From Paraburkholderia humisilvae (GTDB lineage Bacteria; Pseudomonadota; Gammaproteobacteria; Burkholderiales; Burkholderiaceae), in contig NZ_CADIKH010000037.1 of the NCBI RefSeq assembly GCF_902859855.1, positions 1 to 64,000 of the forward strand: 64,000 bases of DNA, in the 5' to 3' direction. The first letter of the stretch is position 1, and each line of letters starts with the position of its first letter. Position numbers and translations under genes: made by a program. The notes below the pieces were generated by a model. That model saw only the letters and a list, made by a program, of their open reading frames with translations. It was not told where the DNA came from and searched no databases. Shown piece by piece: positions 26,814-35,989 of the stretch.

Positions 26814-27863
26814 TCAACCTGCGATGCCAGCCTCATTCGCCGAGGCTGGCGTGCGCCGGATCAGTTCATCGCTTTTGCGGCGAAATTCCTGCGCGACGAA
26901 TGCGTCATAGCCGGCCGCTTCCAGGGCCCGCAAATGCGGCGCCTGCTCGACGGCGATGATCGAGCGCACCGCCGCCAGCGCCGACGACAGCGCGAATGCC
27001 ACCCCTTGCCCGCTGCGCGGATCGAGCACTGCGGCGGCATCGCCCACGATCCGGTACGCCGCGCCGGCGGCCGGACGCACAAGGCGCCAGCTCACGTCGA
27101 AACCGCGCGCGGCGACCGCATCGCCTGCTGCAGCCGTGAAGGGGTAGGTCGCCGGCGGCGGCGCGTTCGCATCGCCGGCGTCACCCGCCCAGGTCCATGC
27201 CAGCGAGCCGTTGTCCAGTGGCGCCTGCCATAGCCAGCCGTCCCTGGAAGTGTGAAACGTCGGCATCGTCGAGGCCGTTTCCCGCAGCGCTTCAGGATCG
27301 GGGGCGCGCTGCAGCTGCGTCACGCCGCGCCACGCAAGCATTCGCGCACCGCGTGTGACGGTGGTAAGACCGAGTAGCCGCTGCAGCACACCACTGCGTC
27401 CCGACGCATCGACCAGCCAGCGCGCACGATGACGCACCGTCGAGGTCTGCACCGTGACGTCTTTCGTTGTGCACGCTGCTTGGGTTACGCGGTCCCGGCG
27501 CAGCGTCAGGCCCTGTTCCAGAGCGTGGTTCAGCAGAACCCGGTCGAATAGCCCGCATTCCACGTGCCAGCCCTGGTCGGACGACATACCGCTTGCGCCG
27601 TAAAACCGTCGCGCCACACCATCGGACACCATGCCGTCGAAACGCCCGGCAATCGCGGCGTCGAACCGATGAGCGGCAAGACCCGCCGCTTCAAGCAGGA
27701 CCGGCACCAACGGAGGGACGCTCTCGATCGCGCCTCGATGGTTCGCTGGCATCGGCGGCGCGAGCATCGTGCATCGCAAACCCGCGCGAGCGAGCGTCAG
27801 CCCGGCGATACAACCTGCGGGGCCGTCGCCGACGACCAGCACATCACACGTTGCGTCGTTCAT
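26814..27863 (-). CDS. FAD-dependent oxidoreductase, LodB-like (putative quinone-cofactor maturase)
   Basis: A 349-residue flavoprotein with an N-terminal Rossmann motif (VVGDGPAGC, residues 10-18) and the C-terminal GDAAAVLDPRSGQGVAFALSSA motif typical of the tryptophan-halogenase/geranylgeranyl-reductase group. In LodA/LodB and GoxA/GoxB systems such a flavoprotein is encoded directly after the oxidase and is needed to build its tryptophylquinone cofactor. Here ATG 27863 overlaps the stop of the upstream 815-aa gene as ATGA, which implies coupled translation and a functional pair. I see no halogenase-specific WxWxIP motif. The role as maturase is inferred from gene order and fold; the flavoprotein call itself is firm. 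Confidence 0.7.
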   Translation of the reverse strand: MNDATCDVLVVGDGPAGCIAGLTLARAGLRCTMLAPPMPANHRGAIESVPPLVPVLLEAAGLAAHRFDAAIAGRFDGMVSDGVARRFYGASGMSSDQGWHVECGLFDRVLLNHALEQGLTLRRDRVTQAACTTKDVTVQTSTVRHRARWLVDASGRSGVLQRLLGLTTVTRGARMLAWRGVTQLQRAPDPEALRETASTMPTFHTSRDGWLWQAPLDNGSLAWTWAGDAGDANAPPPATYPFTAAAGDAVAARGFDVSWRLVRPAAGAAYRIVGDAAAVLDPRSGQGVAFALSSALAAVRSIIAVEQAPHLRALEAAGYDAFVAQEFRRKSDELIRRTPASANEAGIAG

Positions 27864-30307
27864 CGTATTTCTCGCTCCTGCCAGTCGCCGTATGCGCCGA
27901 TCGTTTCGTCGTACGATGCATAGCGGACTACGCACGGCACCAGATCGTCGGGGCGCTCGAATTGGCATTCGGCCTTGATCCGCTTGCTGACGGGCCGCCA
28001 CAATCGCCAGTAGCCCGGCGCGGCGGCACTCGATACCGTGCTTGAGACGACCGGCTGCACGTGGTCGTTATCCGGCACGCACAGCTGGAACGTATAGTGC
28101 GTCGCGCGTGGCTCGGCATTCCAGACGGCGGTCGCACTGACAATCCAGTACTGCGTGAGCGCGGGCATCTCCGAGCCGGCCTTCGGTATTGCTTCGATAC
28201 ACGCGCGCAGCGCCTCCATCCGGCGAATCAGTTCTTCGCTCGACAGATCGAATACACGCGACGCGAACGTAAGCTGCGTCGCGTTGTACACATAGTCCGA
28301 GCGCCGGATATCCGCCGAGTTGACGCCCGCGACGCCCTCGCGCATCTGGAAGAACGGACCGAACTCGCCATCCCAGCCCGGCTGCGCATCCGGTGCGCCG
28401 TAGGGGCTGTCCGGATGAAAGCCGAGTTCATCGTCGAGCATCGGGATCGCGCTCGGAATGCCGGGCCGCTCGAACGTGCGCGCGGCATCCGGCGCGGCAG
28501 CCGGCCAGTAGGCGTTTGCCGACGCACAGAACTTCACGTCCTCAGGGAACGGCGAACCGAGGCCATGTGTCGTGTAGTAATACGTGCCGTCCTGTTCGTC
28601 GTATGAGACATCCCACCCTGGCGCGAATTCGTTGGACGCGCTGTCGGCAAGAAATCCGCCCGCGCGCCGGCGGAAAGCGGTGCCTTTCGGCGGCAATCGC
28701 CCGTCCGCAGCCGATGGCACCGCACGCGACACCAGTGCCGCTACCGTGTTGTCCGTGCTGGCAAATAGCGGCTCGCCGCTCCAGGGGTCGTTCAGCAGCA
28801 GGTTCGGCACAAATCGCCCGGCGGATAGCGGCGTCGGGCCGCCTTCCTTGAATTGATGCAACGCTGCCCTCGACGGAAGAGTCTGGCTCCATGCCTGAAG
28901 ATCTTCCTCATCGGCGCGCGGGAAGAAGTCGGGCGCCGTGACGAGTACGAAAGCCGCCGATGTGGGAACACCGTCGACCACTGCCCACACAGCGCCATCC
29001 ATGACACCATCGTCAAACATCGCCGCTTCGAAGCCGCCGGCGTCGAGCAGCGCTTCATACTCGCCGGCCGGCAACGTATTGCCGAGTACCGTGATACGGC
29101 CGTCGGGCTCGACGCGGTGCCGGATATTCACGTACTCCGGCGCGACGCGCGGCCGCACTTTGGGCAGCGGATAAAGCGCGCCGGGGAATACGTGCTCGAG
29201 CTGCGCAAATGCGGTTTCGAGCACAAGACGCGTCTTGCCGGACGGCACCTGCATGGACGTGTAATGCCGGTTAAAGCTCAGATTGCCCGCATCGATGCCA
29301 TGTCCCCGCAATAGCGACGGCGGCCCGTCGCGCGGCGGAACCGTGAACCGCGCGATCTGCTCCTCCTGCATGGCGACCGACACCAGTTGCGCACGCGGCC
29401 GTGGCCCGACCACGCACGCGCCCTCGAACGCATTGAGTTCGATATACGCATCGCCGCCGCTCGCGCCGACCGGCACTTCGACGCGCGCTTCGTTGACGAA
29501 CGGCGCGCGCGTCACATCCAGCGTGCCGGGCACGCTTGTGCCGCTGACGTCGATCACGCGCTTAAGCTTGTCGCCGAGAAAGTAGCCGCGAAAGCGGATC
29601 GAGCGGATCGCGGAAGCGAAGCCCGGGATGCGCGCGCCTTCAAACAGCTTGCGCACCGGCAACACGAAATTGCGCTGCGCGTCGCCGTCCACGTTATCGA
29701 GGATCGACACGTTACCGGCCGCGCCGTCGACGATGCGGCACAGAAACAGGCCGACGCGTGCACGCGTGACGCGAAAGCCGTCGCCGGCCCACGATTCCCA
29801 GCTTTGCTCCGTGGCGCTGAAACGGGCTTCGCGCGTGCCCACGCGGGTAATCGCCACGCGCGAATAAACCATGTCGGCATGAAGGCGATGCGGGGTCGCG
29901 GCGCGATGACGATACGCGTATGCGAGCACCATCGGCACGAGTGAGCCATCAGGCACGGGCACGGGCTCGTGCTCACCCAACACGTACAGATAATTTTCGA
30001 CGAGGTCGAGTTCTTCGAGCGACGGGCGCTCCAGACCGTGAGTCGGATGAGCACCGGCCCATACGTGATAAACGATGCTTTTCGCCGGGTCGTTTGCGCA
30101 AAGCGCCGCATGCGCATCGGACGCGAGATCGCTGACGAGCGGGTCGTCGCGGTTAAACGGCGCAAGCGGCTGGAGGAGCGAATCGCGCAGCGCTGCAACG
30201 GGCGCGTTAAAGTCCGGGGCGATTCCGAAGCGCGCGAACACCGGCGCCCAGCCGGCCGCAAACCGCTTTCGCAGAACATCGAGCGCTCGAGTTTCAATGT
30301 CAGTCAT
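27860..30307 (-). CDS. Large protein, remote LodA-like (putative quinoprotein oxidase)
   Basis: 815 residues, no signal peptide. Several stretches recall LodA/GoxA-type cysteine-tryptophylquinone oxidases: FDDGVMDGAVWAVVDG (431-446) followed by AFVLVTAPDF (452-461), matching the DGPV...AWV-VAPPDFAP region; RAGGF...FAPGWDV (548-567), in the place of CVGGAF-PGIE; and FCASANAYWPA (593-603), in the place of the Trp-Pro segment. The Cys that precedes VGG in LodA is Arg548 here, so the standard crosslink cannot form at that site; Cys594 and Trp601 or Trp565 are alternatives. The N-terminal 140 residues are unlike LodA. Ribosome site is weak. Coupled by ATGA to the LodB-like gene. The family assignment comes from memory of motifs, not a search. 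Confidence 0.45.
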   Translation of the reverse strand: MTDIETRALDVLRKRFAAGWAPVFARFGIAPDFNAPVAALRDSLLQPLAPFNRDDPLVSDLASDAHAALCANDPAKSIVYHVWAGAHPTHGLERPSLEELDLVENYLYVLGEHEPVPVPDGSLVPMVLAYAYRHRAATPHRLHADMVYSRVAITRVGTREARFSATEQSWESWAGDGFRVTRARVGLFLCRIVDGAAGNVSILDNVDGDAQRNFVLPVRKLFEGARIPGFASAIRSIRFRGYFLGDKLKRVIDVSGTSVPGTLDVTRAPFVNEARVEVPVGASGGDAYIELNAFEGACVVGPRPRAQLVSVAMQEEQIARFTVPPRDGPPSLLRGHGIDAGNLSFNRHYTSMQVPSGKTRLVLETAFAQLEHVFPGALYPLPKVRPRVAPEYVNIRHRVEPDGRITVLGNTLPAGEYEALLDAGGFEAAMFDDGVMDGAVWAVVDGVPTSAAFVLVTAPDFFPRADEEDLQAWSQTLPSRAALHQFKEGGPTPLSAGRFVPNLLLNDPWSGEPLFASTDNTVAALVSRAVPSAADGRLPPKGTAFRRRAGGFLADSASNEFAPGWDVSYDEQDGTYYYTTHGLGSPFPEDVKFCASANAYWPAAAPDAARTFERPGIPSAIPMLDDELGFHPDSPYGAPDAQPGWDGEFGPFFQMREGVAGVNSADIRRSDYVYNATQLTFASRVFDLSSEELIRRMEALRACIEAIPKAGSEMPALTQYWIVSATAVWNAEPRATHYTFQLCVPDNDHVQPVVSSTVSSAAAPGYWRLWRPVSKRIKAECQFERPDDLVPCVVRYASYDETIGAYGDWQEREIR

Positions 30308-30421
30308 GTCGGAGGTCTCTGGTTACGGCTCGCGAAGCATCGCGATCACCGGCTTGTCACCAGAACACCGCCGACGTGTCGGCTATTCCGTACACCATTG
30401 AACGGCGCGAAAACAAGCGCA

Positions 30422-30455
30422 TGGCAGGCGCCCGCAAGACCGCGAGTGCCTGCCA
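30422..30455 (-). terminator. Hairpin after the first TonB receptor gene
   Basis: TGGCAGGC at 30422-30429 pairs with GCCTGCCA at 30448-30455 (8-bp stem, 18-base loop), 11 bases past the receptor stop codon. No U-tract is visible, so it may be weak and allow read-through into the LodA-like gene. Confidence 0.45.
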
Positions 30456-30465
30456 GCGTGCAGGC

Positions 30466-32748
30466 TCAGAAATTCGCGTGCACGTTCACGAATGCGCTCA
30501 ATGATTCGCCGACGAACGCACCCGCGGCATTGGCGGCAACGTAGTAGCGGCGGTCAAAGAGGTTGTGGACATTCAGGTCGACGCCCCAACGCGGCGCCTC
30601 ATAGCCGAACGCGGCATTCGCGATCACATACGACGGAATCGAGTTGACGTTGGTGATGTCGCTGTAAGTCTTCGCGACATAGTTCACGCCCGCGCCCACA
30701 TGAAACCCCGGCACACCCGCAATCGAAAAGTCGTAAGTAGACCAGAGGTTGCCGATGTAAGCGGGCGCGCCTTGCGGACGATTGCCGACCGACGAGATCC
30801 CTTGCGGGTTGTCGGTGATGACCGGGTCTTGCGCGGTGAAGTTGGCGATCACATGCCAGTGGCTCGTGATCGCCGCATCGATCGACGCCTCGGCGCCGCG
30901 CGTTTTCTGGCTGTCGAATACGACCGACTCGACACCGTTGACGGTCTGCAGCGCCGCGACGTTATCGCGCTTCACGTCAAACAGCGCGGTGTTCAGGATC
31001 AGCCTTTCATTGAGCAGCGAAAACTTGACCCCAACCTCGTACTGCAGTGCGGATTCCGGTGCGCCAATGCCGTTCTGCGTATTCTCCGAATTGAAGTTCG
31101 CGAAGTGGCTCTTCGAAATGCCGAAGTATGGCGACATCCACGGCAGCAGCTTGTACAGCGCACCGATATTCCAGCTGACCGGCGCATCGTTGCGCGAGTC
31201 CGTCACGCCGGCCAGCAGCGGCTGGCCATTCGTGCCGAAACGACCGGGCACCGAAATGTTCGGCGTCAGCGACGTATCCCACCAGTCCTGGCGGACACCG
31301 GCGCGTACCTTCAGCTTGTCGGTCACATCGATCTGATCGGTCGCGTACACGCTGTAGTAGTTTGCGACGAGGTGATCGTTGTCGCAGGAATGCTTCGCGT
31401 CGCACAGGAATGTCAGCTGATTGAGGCTGGTTTCCGGTGGAACCGGATTGAACGCGTCCGGAATGTTCGGCAGATCGGCGGTCGAGCGTTCCGTATCGAT
31501 CAGTTGATGCTGGTACTCGAAGCCTGTCAGCAGTGTATGTCCGACACTGCCGGTCGCGAATTTCCACACCGGTTCGAGCTGATAGTCGAACGTGTTGTCA
31601 CTGTCGTCCTGCTGCCGCAACTGCCGGCCGACCACTTCGCCATCGCTGATCTTGGTGCTGGTGCTATCGCCGTTGGTCAACGCGTCGAGTGACCGGTGCA
31701 GATACGAAAAGCGATTGTTGATCGTCAGGAAGTCGTTGACCTGCCACTTGTCGGACAGCGTCGGGCGCACGTAGGTTTGCCGCGCGGTCGCGAACGGCGT
31801 CGAGAACTTCGCGTCGCGCGAAACGCTCGAAAGCGGCGAACCATTGAAGTAGATGATCCCGTACGAGTCCGGCGTTTCGTGTATATCGCGCAGGTCCAGC
31901 GAGAACTCTAGCGTGTGCTTGCCGAGTTGCCACTGCAGATCCGGTCTGACTTCATAGTCGCGGCTCGCGAGGTCGCGAAAGCCGTCGGTGCGCGAGAAGG
32001 TCGCATCGACGCGGTAATTCAGGCCCGCAATACCGGTCGGCCCGGTAATGTAGTCGGTGTTGGTCACCGCACCGAACGACCCGGCCTGGATGCTGCCGCC
32101 ATAATGTAAATCCGACGATGGCGTGTAGTGCACGATATTGAGCGTGCCACCCGGCGGCCCACTGCCAAACAGCGCCGACCCCGGACCTTCGACCACCTCG
32201 ACACGCTCGACGCCGTTGAGCGAATGCGAAATGCCGCTGAGTTCATCGCCGTCGGAGAAACCGTCTTCGTAGACTTGCGCGTTCAGGCCACGAATCAGAA
32301 AGTGATCGTAATAGCCCTTCGAATCCTGACCGCCGTAGTTGACGCCACTCGCGTTTGTGATCGCGTCGCGCAACATCGTCCCGCCCTGTTCGTTCACCAG
32401 CTGGCGCGGAATCACCTGAACGCTGGCCGGTAGATCCTCGAGCTTCGTGCCCGTTTTGCTCGACGCCGCGCGTTGCTGCGGATCATTGACACGGTCGGTT
32501 TCGACGAGCGGTCCGTATCCGGTCGGCGCCGACCCCTGCACATGAATCGCAGGCAATGTGGCATCGGGCAACGTATCGCCGGATGAAGTCGCGGAGGGTG
32601 CGGTGGATGGCGATTGTTCCTGCGACTGGGCCCAGCCGGACTGCGCGAATACGATGCCCATGCACAGCGCGGCAAGCCGGACGTCGGCTCGATTGCGCGC
32701 ACGCACACGAGAGGCGTACGCGGCCTCTCGAGCCTTTCTGATACTCAT
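30466..32748 (-). CDS. TonB-dependent siderophore receptor
   Basis: Outer-membrane gated channel for ferric-siderophore uptake. From ATG 32748 (AAGGGGA upstream) the product is 760 residues with a signal peptide ending near GWAQ. The plug domain has LEDLPASVQVIPRQLVNEQG and the VERVEVVEGPGSALFGSGPPGGTLN motif; a 22-strand barrel follows and ends in an aromatic C-terminal residue (FVNVHANF), as expected for BAM recognition. Overall closest in style to the FhuA/FpvA 'TonB-siderophor' group. The ligand cannot be told. No FecI/FecR-type sigma/antisigma genes and no N-terminal signalling domain are present. Confidence 0.9.
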   Translation of the reverse strand: MSIRKAREAAYASRVRARNRADVRLAALCMGIVFAQSGWAQSQEQSPSTAPSATSSGDTLPDATLPAIHVQGSAPTGYGPLVETDRVNDPQQRAASSKTGTKLEDLPASVQVIPRQLVNEQGGTMLRDAITNASGVNYGGQDSKGYYDHFLIRGLNAQVYEDGFSDGDELSGISHSLNGVERVEVVEGPGSALFGSGPPGGTLNIVHYTPSSDLHYGGSIQAGSFGAVTNTDYITGPTGIAGLNYRVDATFSRTDGFRDLASRDYEVRPDLQWQLGKHTLEFSLDLRDIHETPDSYGIIYFNGSPLSSVSRDAKFSTPFATARQTYVRPTLSDKWQVNDFLTINNRFSYLHRSLDALTNGDSTSTKISDGEVVGRQLRQQDDSDNTFDYQLEPVWKFATGSVGHTLLTGFEYQHQLIDTERSTADLPNIPDAFNPVPPETSLNQLTFLCDAKHSCDNDHLVANYYSVYATDQIDVTDKLKVRAGVRQDWWDTSLTPNISVPGRFGTNGQPLLAGVTDSRNDAPVSWNIGALYKLLPWMSPYFGISKSHFANFNSENTQNGIGAPESALQYEVGVKFSLLNERLILNTALFDVKRDNVAALQTVNGVESVVFDSQKTRGAEASIDAAITSHWHVIANFTAQDPVITDNPQGISSVGNRPQGAPAYIGNLWSTYDFSIAGVPGFHVGAGVNYVAKTYSDITNVNSIPSYVIANAAFGYEAPRWGVDLNVHNLFDRRYYVAANAAGAFVGESLSAFVNVHANF

Positions 32749-33263
32749 GAATCGATCCCCTTTCAAACGCACTTCAGTTGTGTGCCGCCTCGCTGTATGG
32801 CGCGCGGATGACGAATAACGACAACGTGGCGCGACGCGCGAACGGCATGCGGCAGCTACGCGCGGCAACGCGCGGAGCTGAAAAAGCACGAAAGTGGGGA
32901 CTTCATCGAATACGAACGCTACTTCGGCGATCGCTAAAACGGCGTACGCGCGCGAATCGCGCGCGTCGTGGTGTGAACGCGACCTTCACGGGGTTTATTC
33001 CAGTGCGTTGAAAATATTTTTGACAGGCCTGTCATCAGGCTTACGGTTTGCAAGTTCCACGTGCAAACGCGTGCGAATCCGGCCATGCCAAGGATCGACC
33101 GTGAACGCTAAAGCGGGAGCGAGCGCGGCTTCTCCGCGCTCGCGTGGCGAACACTTGTGTGGTCGTGAATGACCCGCTCAGATCGAGCGTGTGGGGTGGA
33201 ATTGAAGTCCAGCCGGGCGGTAACGTTGTGTGCTCAACGTTCCGTTTTATATCGCGAGTCTGC

Positions 33264-33309
33264 GCTCCCGAAAAAGCTCACCTCTGCTTTGTTGCCGGTA
33301 TTCGTCGGC
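33264..33309 (+). repeat. Dispersed intergenic element, copy 1
   Basis: GCTCCCGAAAAAGCTCACCT plus about 25 further bases that resemble copy 3 (TGC-TTGTT...TTCGTC). See copies at 38688, 40268 and 40572. Function unknown. Confidence 0.6.
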
Positions 33310-33320
33310 AATCCGCGTCG

Positions 33321-33356
33321 CGCCCGCGATGCATTGAAACCGCCGCATCGCGGGCG
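33321..33356 (-). terminator. Strong hairpin after the second TonB receptor gene
   Basis: A perfect 12-bp stem, CGCCCGCGATGC (33321-33332) with GCATCGCGGGCG (33345-33356), and a 12-base loop lie 17 bases past the receptor's stop. Stable enough to act as a terminator or 3' end protector; no U-tract follows. Confidence 0.6.
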
Positions 33357-33373
33357 AACCGTCACACTGCGCA

Positions 33374-35575
33374 TCAGAAATCTGTCGTCACCGACAGCAG
33401 CAGCGCGCGCGGCGCGCCTTGCGTCAGATAGCCGCCGATGGTCGACTCCCAATATGACTTGTTCGCCACGTTCAGCACGCTCGCGCGGAACGTCGTCGGC
33501 TTGCCGAACACGACAGTCGCGTAACGCGCACCGAGGTCGAAGCGGTTCCATGCAGGAATCGACAACGTGTTCGTCGCATTCAGATACTGGGGGCCGGTGT
33601 GAATCCAGCGTGCGGTCAGCGTCAGACCGTTCACCATCGGCACGTCATATTCGCCACCGATGTTGAAGATGAAAGTCGGCACGCCGATCGGCCGGTTGCC
33701 GTCAGTCGCACCGTTTGCCGTATCCAGCTGCTGCGCGTTGATATACGTCGCGCCGGCGATCAGACGCACGCCTTTGTACGGCTCGCCATAAATCGACGCT
33801 TCGATGCCGCGGTGACGCTCGGTGCCATCGGCAACGAAGACATTCGAGCTGTTCGTGAACGTGAACGGCTCTTCGATCTGAAATGCCGCGAGCGACGCGC
33901 CGTATTTTTCGTTGTCGTACTTGACGCCCACTTCATACTGTTTCGTGCGAGCAGGCGGTAGCATTTGACCGAAGTTCGCCGCGGTCGACGGCGCCTGGGC
34001 GCCGGCCGCGAGCGCCTCGCTGTGATTCGCGAAGAACGCGACGTTCTGCCATGGCTTGACGACCAGACCGAACAGCGGCGTCGTCGCCGAGTCGTTGTAC
34101 GCCTCGGTCTGCACGCCGGTGTAGTCGAAGTTATCCGCATGCAGCGACTGATGGCGCACGCCCACCGTGAACAGCACGCGATCGTTCAGGAAGCCGAGCG
34201 TGTCGGACACCGCGACGCTGCGCAACAAGGTCAGCGCGGTCGTCTGTGGGTGCGCCAGGTTGCCGCCTGAACCGATGGTCGGTGGAAAAGGCACTTGCGG
34301 CGTGTTGTAGAGGTCCGTTGGGAACGAACTGCTGAACGTGAACGCCGACTGCGCGTCGACTCGCACGATCGACGCACCCGCAGTGACGAAGTGCGTGACC
34401 GGACCCGTGCTGAAGTGGCCGCGCACACCCGCCTCCGCAGACGTACCGTCTTCCTGGTGAGGGACGCCCAGGCGCGACGCCGTCGTGCCGGTGTCGCTGA
34501 AGGTCGGCTGCGAATACTGACCCTGCTCGTTCGTATGACGTGCTCCGCCCGCGACATAAGCGGTCCAGCCCGGCACGAAGTCGTACTCCGCACGCAAAAT
34601 GCCGACCGTGTCTTCGAGCGAACTGGACGTCCACGGTTGCGCATAGTTGTGCGTCGCGGACGGCGGCTCCGGCACGATGTCGCCGCTCACCAGCACCGTT
34701 GGCCGGCCATCGTCGATACGCTGGCGCTGATAGAGAAAATCGGCATACAGGCGCACTTTCTCGCCGCGCCAGTCGAGCGACACAGCCGTGGTGTTTTCGC
34801 GCCGGTGCTCGCCGTCGATACTGGTTTCGCCGTCGCGATTCGCCTGGTTCACGCGAATGCCGAACTGATCGTCGCTGCCGAAGCGCCGGCCGATATCGAC
34901 GTGCGCGCCCAGTCCGCCCGAGCCCGTGCCTTCGAGCGTCACGCGAGTGAGCGGCTTGTCGTCGGCACGCTTCAACTGCAGATTGATGCCGCCGCCGATC
35001 GCGGAGCCCTGCGGCGACGCGCCGTTCAGAAACGAATTCGCCCCTTTGAACACGTCGACCCGTTCGAGCGCGTCGGTTGAAACCAGCTGACGCGGCGTGA
35101 TGCCGTACAGGCCATTCAACGACACGTCGTCGCCGTCAAGCTGGAAACCGCGAATGATGAAAACCTGCGAAAAGTTGCCGAAGCCATAGGCGGTACGCAC
35201 GGATGGATCGTTATCAAGCACGTCGGCAAGCGTGCGTGCCTGCTGGTCTTCGATCAGCTTCGACGTATACGTCGTCATGCTGAACGGCACGTCGATGTTT
35301 TTCTGCTGGCCAAGCACCCCGAAGTCGCCGCCGCGCGCGACCTGGCCGCCGCCGAAAGTGGGCGCCGGGTCGCCCGGCAACTGCGCCTTATCCGCCGACA
35401 CGCGAACCGCGGGCAGCGTGCCATCCGCGGTTGGCGACGAGGTATCGGCAGATGATTGCGCATGGACAGCAGCGGGCAGGCTGAACGCCGCCGCAATGGC
35501 GGTAGCGATGGCGGTGGAGCGGGCGGCCGCTTTCACGGGTGCGGCCAGTTCGATGTGCAAACGGGAGACGGACAT
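33374..35575 (-). CDS. TonB-dependent siderophore receptor
   Basis: 733 residues, signal peptide ending near VHA/QSS. The N-terminal part after cleavage has the plug features MTTYTSKLIEDQQARTLADVLDNDPSVRT, IIRGFQLDGDDVSLNGLYG and ERVDVFKGANSFLNGASPQGSAIGGGINL, typical of hydroxamate/catecholate receptors of the FhuA/FcuA class. The barrel ends in LLLSVTTDF with the usual C-terminal Phe. The start ATG 35575 has no strong ribosome site. A candidate Fur site is at 35716, about 140 bases upstream, consistent with iron repression. Same strand as the second receptor and the LodA/LodB-like pair, but separated by 625 bases. Confidence 0.9.
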   Translation of the reverse strand: MSVSRLHIELAAPVKAAARSTAIATAIAAAFSLPAAVHAQSSADTSSPTADGTLPAVRVSADKAQLPGDPAPTFGGGQVARGGDFGVLGQQKNIDVPFSMTTYTSKLIEDQQARTLADVLDNDPSVRTAYGFGNFSQVFIIRGFQLDGDDVSLNGLYGITPRQLVSTDALERVDVFKGANSFLNGASPQGSAIGGGINLQLKRADDKPLTRVTLEGTGSGGLGAHVDIGRRFGSDDQFGIRVNQANRDGETSIDGEHRRENTTAVSLDWRGEKVRLYADFLYQRQRIDDGRPTVLVSGDIVPEPPSATHNYAQPWTSSSLEDTVGILRAEYDFVPGWTAYVAGGARHTNEQGQYSQPTFSDTGTTASRLGVPHQEDGTSAEAGVRGHFSTGPVTHFVTAGASIVRVDAQSAFTFSSSFPTDLYNTPQVPFPPTIGSGGNLAHPQTTALTLLRSVAVSDTLGFLNDRVLFTVGVRHQSLHADNFDYTGVQTEAYNDSATTPLFGLVVKPWQNVAFFANHSEALAAGAQAPSTAANFGQMLPPARTKQYEVGVKYDNEKYGASLAAFQIEEPFTFTNSSNVFVADGTERHRGIEASIYGEPYKGVRLIAGATYINAQQLDTANGATDGNRPIGVPTFIFNIGGEYDVPMVNGLTLTARWIHTGPQYLNATNTLSIPAWNRFDLGARYATVVFGKPTTFRASVLNVANKSYWESTIGGYLTQGAPRALLLSVTTDF

Positions 35576-35989
35576 GGATGGACAAAAAGCGTGGTGGTGA
35601 GCTGGCGCGCGCGGTCAGGCATGCTGCCGAGGCGCTGGTTGGGTATTCGCTGCGGCACGCGTAACGTGTGATGTAAGCGTGTCGAAAAATTTGTAAATGC
35701 GAATTATACGCAAATGCGAATGATTGTTATTTGTTTTCGACGTGATGCGCGATGCGTTTTGCATTTACGCAACACTTCGTGGGCGCAGATGACGGGATGA
35801 CGGCGGGAGGGGTACTGCGGGCTGCCGAAAGTTGGAAGTGCGAGAAGTCGGCATCGAAGCCGGCGGTGGCGGTGGCTCGTGACGTTCTGGAAGCTTGACG
35901 CCGTCGCCTGGCGCAGGGTCCAGCGGAATCAACGAGCGTGCGCCGATCAGAGAACCAGCGCCCCGCTCACGCGGCACGGAAACCGGGCA
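35576..35989. other. Intergenic region upstream of the second TonB receptor
   Basis: 414 bases. The part next to the receptor gene is AT-rich and carries the candidate Fur site; the part near 35760-35989 is GC-rich and shows nothing I can name. A 70-codon open frame at 35765-35977 looks like composition only. Confidence 0.45.
35695..35734 (-). promoter_or_regulatory. Candidate Fur box
   Basis: GCGAATGATTGTTATTTGT at 35716-35734 matches the 19-bp Fur consensus at about 12 of 19 positions with an exact AATGATT core. AAATGCGAAT occurs twice, at 35695 and 35712, spaced 17 bases, as overlapping Fur boxes often show. It lies upstream of a siderophore-type receptor gene. Confidence 0.5.

Larger units (their letters stand above)
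32749..33373. other. Intergenic region between the two TonB receptor genes
   Basis: 625 bases without a credible gene. It contains a perfect 12-bp palindrome GACAGGCCTGTC at 33022-33033, a copy of the dispersed element at 33264, and a strong hairpin at 33321-33356. I find no good Fur box here, though the downstream receptor would be expected to have one. Confidence 0.5.

Noticed and set aside
35765..35977. 70-codon frame on the minus strand upstream of the TonB receptor
   Set aside because: Pro/Arg-rich low-complexity product with no ribosome site.
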